From assembly GCA_016865985.1 (NCBI GenBank), contig VGNO01000002.1:1-47660 (forward strand): 47,660 nucleotides of DNA. Direction: 5' to 3'. Of the stretch, positions 44,290-47,660 are shown in pieces; the stretch's first letter is position 1; every line of letters begins with the position of its first letter. This stretch comes from Chloroflexota bacterium (GTDB taxonomy: Bacteria; Chloroflexota; Anaerolineae; Anaerolineales; Villigracilaceae). Under the pieces are notes generated by a model. It was given only the letters and a program-made list of their open reading frames with translations, was not told the origin of the DNA and ran no database searches. A program made the translations under genes and the position numbers.

Positions 44290-44342
44290 TTAGACAAATA
44301 TCTAACACATTAGATAATAGTCTAACAGAACACAATTGTCAA
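44290..44342 (-). promoter_or_regulatory. Promoter with two ArsR-type operator palindromes
   Basis: TTAGACAAATATCTAA (44290-44305) and TTAGATAATAGTCTAA (44310-44325); minus-strand TTGACA-N17-TATTAT with the -10 inside the second palindrome. Confidence 0.75.
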
Positions 44343-44422
44343 GAATCTTACTCCTGGTCTTGCCGGGCGGGCATTCCAGGCCGCGTTTTTAAGAAATAAT
44401 CAATTGTGCTATACTGTGTGGG

Positions 44423-45589
44423 ATGAAGCCCTACGAAAGCGCCCTCACCCGCCTGGAATGCCCGGAATGCGGCCGCGGGTTCGATCCAGACCGGGCGCAG
44501 ACCGTCTGTGAAGGATGCCTTTCACCGTTGCTGGCGCGTTACGACCTCAAAAACCTGGCAGCCTGGTTCCAACCAGGGACGCCCGCCGCCCGGCCGCGCG
44601 GTCTCTGGCGCTGGGCCGAACTCCTGCCGGTGCGCAAGGCAGAGAACCGCCTGACCCTCGGCGAAGGGGATACGCCGCTCCTGCCCGCCGCCCGCCTGGG
44701 GAAGAAACTCGGCCTTTCACAGTTGTTCATCAAGGACGAATCCCCAAACCCGACCGGTTCCTTCAAAGCGCGCGGGCTGGCGGTGGCTGTCGCCCGGGCA
44801 ATCGAGTTGAAGCAGCGCGAGTTCGTCATCCCGACTGCCGGGAATGCCGGCGGGGCGCTGGCTGCCTATGCGGCGCGCGGCCGGGCCAAAGCACATGTCT
44901 ATATGCCAATGGATGCCCCGCAGGCCAACCAGCAGGAAGTCCGGATGGCAGGGGCCGACCTGCAACTGGTGGACGGCTTGATCAGCGATGCAGCCCGCCT
45001 GGCAGGGCAGCAGGCAAAACACAAACGCTGGTTCGATATGTCCACCTTCAAGGAACCCTACCGCGTGGAGGGCAAGAAGACGATGGGACTGGAACTGGCC
45101 GAAGCCTTCGACTGGCGGCTGCCGGATGTGATCGTCTACCCGACCGGCGGGGGGACCGGGCTGGTCGGGATGTGGAAGGCTTTCGAGGAACTGGAAGCCC
45201 TGGGCTGGCTGGACGGGCGGCGGCCGCGCCTGGTGTCCGTCCAGGCGGAGGGCTGCGCGCCGGTGGTGCGCGCCTTCCAGCAGGGCGCGGCGCGGGCCGA
45301 ACCCTGGCAGGAGGCCCGCACGCTGGCCGCTGGCTTGCGCGTACCCTCGACATTCGCAGACCGCCTGATCCTACGGGCGCTGCGCGAGAGCCGCGGGACT
45401 GCGCTGGCAGTCAAGGATGAGGAGATACTCTCGGCCAAACAGGATATGGCGCAACTCGAAGGCATCCTCCCCGCGCCGGAGGGGGCGGCTACCCTGGCTG
45501 CCCTGCCTCACTTGCTAACAGAGGGCTGGCTGGAACGAGATGAAAAGATCGTCCTGTTCAACACGGGATCAGGTTTAAAATACCTGTAA
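44423..45589 (+). CDS. Threonine synthase-like PLP enzyme
   Basis: LECPECGRGF zinc ribbon; LGEGDTPLLPAARLGKKLGLSQLFIKDESPNPTGSFKARGLAVAVA; VIVYPTGGGTGLVGMWKAFEE. Confidence 0.88.
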   Translation: MKPYESALTRLECPECGRGFDPDRAQTVCEGCLSPLLARYDLKNLAAWFQPGTPAARPRGLWRWAELLPVRKAENRLTLGEGDTPLLPAARLGKKLGLSQLFIKDESPNPTGSFKARGLAVAVARAIELKQREFVIPTAGNAGGALAAYAARGRAKAHVYMPMDAPQANQQEVRMAGADLQLVDGLISDAARLAGQQAKHKRWFDMSTFKEPYRVEGKKTMGLELAEAFDWRLPDVIVYPTGGGTGLVGMWKAFEELEALGWLDGRRPRLVSVQAEGCAPVVRAFQQGAARAEPWQEARTLAAGLRVPSTFADRLILRALRESRGTALAVKDEEILSAKQDMAQLEGILPAPEGAATLAALPHLLTEGWLERDEKIVLFNTGSGLKYL

Positions 45590-45599
45590 AGGTGGAAAA

Positions 45600-47660
45600 A
45601 TGACCGTCGATGCAACCCGTTCATATCTCGACCTGCTGTACAACATCAGCCGCGAACTGGCTTCCGCCCTGGAACTGCGGACGGTGCTGCAACGCGTCCT
45701 GTTCCAGTCCCTCAAATATGTCGGTGGGGAACGGGGCAGCATCGTCGTACTGGACGAGAACGGCAACGCCCTCGATTCGGCCATCGTATACGGGATGCAG
45801 GTGCACGACCACACCACCCACCAGTTGCGGGATACGATCGACCGCGGCCTGGCCGGTTGGGTGGTGCGCCAGCGCAAAGCAGCCTGGGTGCCCGATACGA
45901 GCCGGGACGAACGCTGGCTGCGCCGCCCGGACGATGCCGCGGACCGCAGCGGCGCCAAGTCGGCCATGTGCGTGCCGCTCCTGACCCGCGAGCGCCTGGT
46001 CGGCGTGCTGACCATCTTCCACCCGGTACCCAACACGTATACCAGGGAGCACTTCGACCTGATCCAGGCCATCGCCGACCAGGCCGGGATCGCAGTGTTG
46101 AACGCCCGCCTGTACGCCGAAAGCCAGCGCCAGGCGCGGGTCATGACCGCCCTGGCAGCCTCGGCGGAAGCCATCAACGCCACCCTGGAACTGGACGCAG
46201 TGCTCCAGCGCATCCTGAACGAAACCATCCAGGCCTTGCAGGTGGAGACGGTGGCCCTGGCGCTGTTGGACAGCAATTGGGACCTGGTCTTCCAGGCCGC
46301 CACCGGCGAGAAAAAAGACGCCGTCGTCACGAAACGCATCCTGGCCGGGCAGGGGGTGGCCGGATGGGTGGTGCACGAAGGTGAAGGCGTAGTGATCCCG
46401 GTAGCCGCTGAAGACAAGCGCTTCATCCCCGCCGAGCAGTTCGACGGCATGGATATCCATGCCCTGGCGATTGCCCCCATCCACGCTCAGGGACGGGTGA
46501 TCGGTGTCCTGGAAGCCATCAACCCGGTCAGCGGCGCCTTCGACCCCGACGCCCTGCTGGCGCTGGCAGGCATCGGCAACCTGGCCGGTTCCACCATCCA
46601 GCACGCCCAGTTATTCGAACGCCTGCAGGCCGCCCATAAGCGTTACCGCGAACTGTTCGACGACAGCATCGACCCGATCCTGCTGACCGACCGCAACGGC
46701 AAGATCCTGGAAGCCAACCGCCAGGCCAGCATCCTGAGCGGGTTCAACGCCAAGGAACTGACCGGGATGAAGATCGGCGATCTTCACCAGGTGGGGATGG
46801 ATGCCGCCGGTTGGGAGAGCATTACCACCGGAAAAGTGGTCAGTTATGAATCGACCCTGAAAGGCAAGGGCCGGCGTACGGTCCCGATCCAGGCCTATGT
46901 CCGGCGGGTGGTTTTCGAAGAGGTCGAATCGCTGCAATGGACGCTGCGCGACATCACCGAACGCAAGGACCTCGATTCCCTGCGCGAAGACCTGATCGCC
47001 ATGATCTACCACGACCTGCGTTCGCCGCTGGCAAATATCGTCTCCAGCCTGGATGTGCTCTCCTCGTTGTTCGGCCGGGAGGAGAACGAAACCGTTCAGT
47101 CCGTCCTGACCATTGCCTCCTGCTCGACAGCCCGCATCCAGCGCCTGATCAGTTCCCTGCTGGATATCAACCGGCTCGAATCGGGGCAGCCGGTCGGCTC
47201 GCAGGAGGCGGTGACGGTCAAGTCCCTGTTCGACGATGCCCTGGACGCTGTCCAGCCGATGGCCGAGAGCCGCAGCCAGGCGATCAAAGTCGTCATCCCC
47301 GGGAAATTGCCGGCTGCCTGGGTGGATGTGGACATGATCCGGCGGGTGTTGATCAACCTGCTGGAGAACGCCTCCAAATTCTCCCCCCCGGAGGGAAAGA
47401 TCGAATTGGGCGCGGCCCTTGATGACAACTGGTTGAAGGTCTGGGTGCAGGATACCGGGCCGGGCATCCCGGCCGCGGAACAGGGACGCATCTTCGAAAA
47501 ATTCACCCGGTTGAAGGTCAAGGGCGGTCCCGGCGGGTTGGGGGTGGGACTGGCCTTCTGCCGGCTGGCCGTCCTGGGTCACGGCGGCCGGATCTGGGTC
47601 GAGAGCAAAGCCGGGCACGGGGCGCGCTTCCTGCTGACCCTGCCCCCGGCCAGGGAAAAT
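45600..47660 (+). CDS. GAF-GAF-PAS sensor histidine kinase (3' end off window)
   Basis: MTVDATRSYLDLLYNISRELASALELRTVLQRVLFQSL... GAF domains, RYRELFDDSIDPILLTDRNGKILEAN PAS, LIAMIYHDLRSPLANIVSSLDVLSS H-box, LINLLENASKFSPP N-box, DTGPGIP; open to the edge. Confidence 0.92.
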   Translation, partial: MTVDATRSYLDLLYNISRELASALELRTVLQRVLFQSLKYVGGERGSIVVLDENGNALDSAIVYGMQVHDHTTHQLRDTIDRGLAGWVVRQRKAAWVPDTSRDERWLRRPDDAADRSGAKSAMCVPLLTRERLVGVLTIFHPVPNTYTREHFDLIQAIADQAGIAVLNARLYAESQRQARVMTALAASAEAINATLELDAVLQRILNETIQALQVETVALALLDSNWDLVFQAATGEKKDAVVTKRILAGQGVAGWVVHEGEGVVIPVAAEDKRFIPAEQFDGMDIHALAIAPIHAQGRVIGVLEAINPVSGAFDPDALLALAGIGNLAGSTIQHAQLFERLQAAHKRYRELFDDSIDPILLTDRNGKILEANRQASILSGFNAKELTGMKIGDLHQVGMDAAGWESITTGKVVSYESTLKGKGRRTVPIQAYVRRVVFEEVESLQWTLRDITERKDLDSLREDLIAMIYHDLRSPLANIVSSLDVLSSLFGREENETVQSVLTIASCSTARIQRLISSLLDINRLESGQPVGSQEAVTVKSLFDDALDAVQPMAESRSQAIKVVIPGKLPAAWVDVDMIRRVLINLLENASKFSPPEGKIELGAALDDNWLKVWVQDTGPGIPAAEQGRIFEKFTRLKVKGGPGGLGVGLAFCRLAVLGHGGRIWVESKAGHGARFLLTLPPAREN

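Noticed and set aside
1-47660. CRISPR array or cas genes
   Set aside because: No regularly spaced direct repeats with unique spacers and no Cas-like ORFs seen.

Overview
The window is about 47.7 kb of mostly GC-rich bacterial chromosome, densely coded. Gene content and style suggest Chloroflexota/Anaerolineae, but that assignment is inference. Housekeeping genes include gdhA-like, dnaN, folP, folK, a threonine-synthase-like gene, a tRNA-Lys(TTT), a PEP/pyruvate-binding protein, a histone-deacetylase-family protein, an ArsR-like regulator plus MFS pair, and a GAF/PAS sensor kinase running off the right edge. Toxin-antitoxin pairs are VapBC (left edge), MazEF and HigBA. The main discovery candidate is at about 17.1-25.1 kb: an integron-like gene-cassette array with no integrase in the window (CALIN-like). 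At seven successive boundaries a GTTRRRY-type heptamer starts a segment, and a reverse-complementary heptamer (up to 10-11 nt) lies near that segment's end, as expected for cassettes with their own attC sites. Cassette ORFs are all on the + strand and encode a TolB/PD40-like lipoprotein, a SHOCT protein, a zinc ribbon, a formylglycine-generating-enzyme-fold protein, MazEF, a membrane protein with an in-frame TGA, and a TPR membrane protein. A decayed IS110-type transposase end and a small inverted-repeat element sit inside two attC-like sites. Second candidate, at about 3.0-6.5 kb: an operon with a RecA-like protein lacking a recognisable Walker A, a small 87-aa protein, and a family-B DNA polymerase with an altered motif C. 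This resembles a repair/mutasome module. Other observations are a PBP1A homologue with both active sites apparently degenerated, recurrent -10 boxes 5-7 nt from start codons (predicted leaderless mRNAs), a two-palindrome ArsR operator, short repeats inserted in-frame in a coding gene, a 53-bp palindromic repeat family, and an internally deleted oligoendopeptidase remnant. No database or folding tools were used; all family names come from reading motifs.
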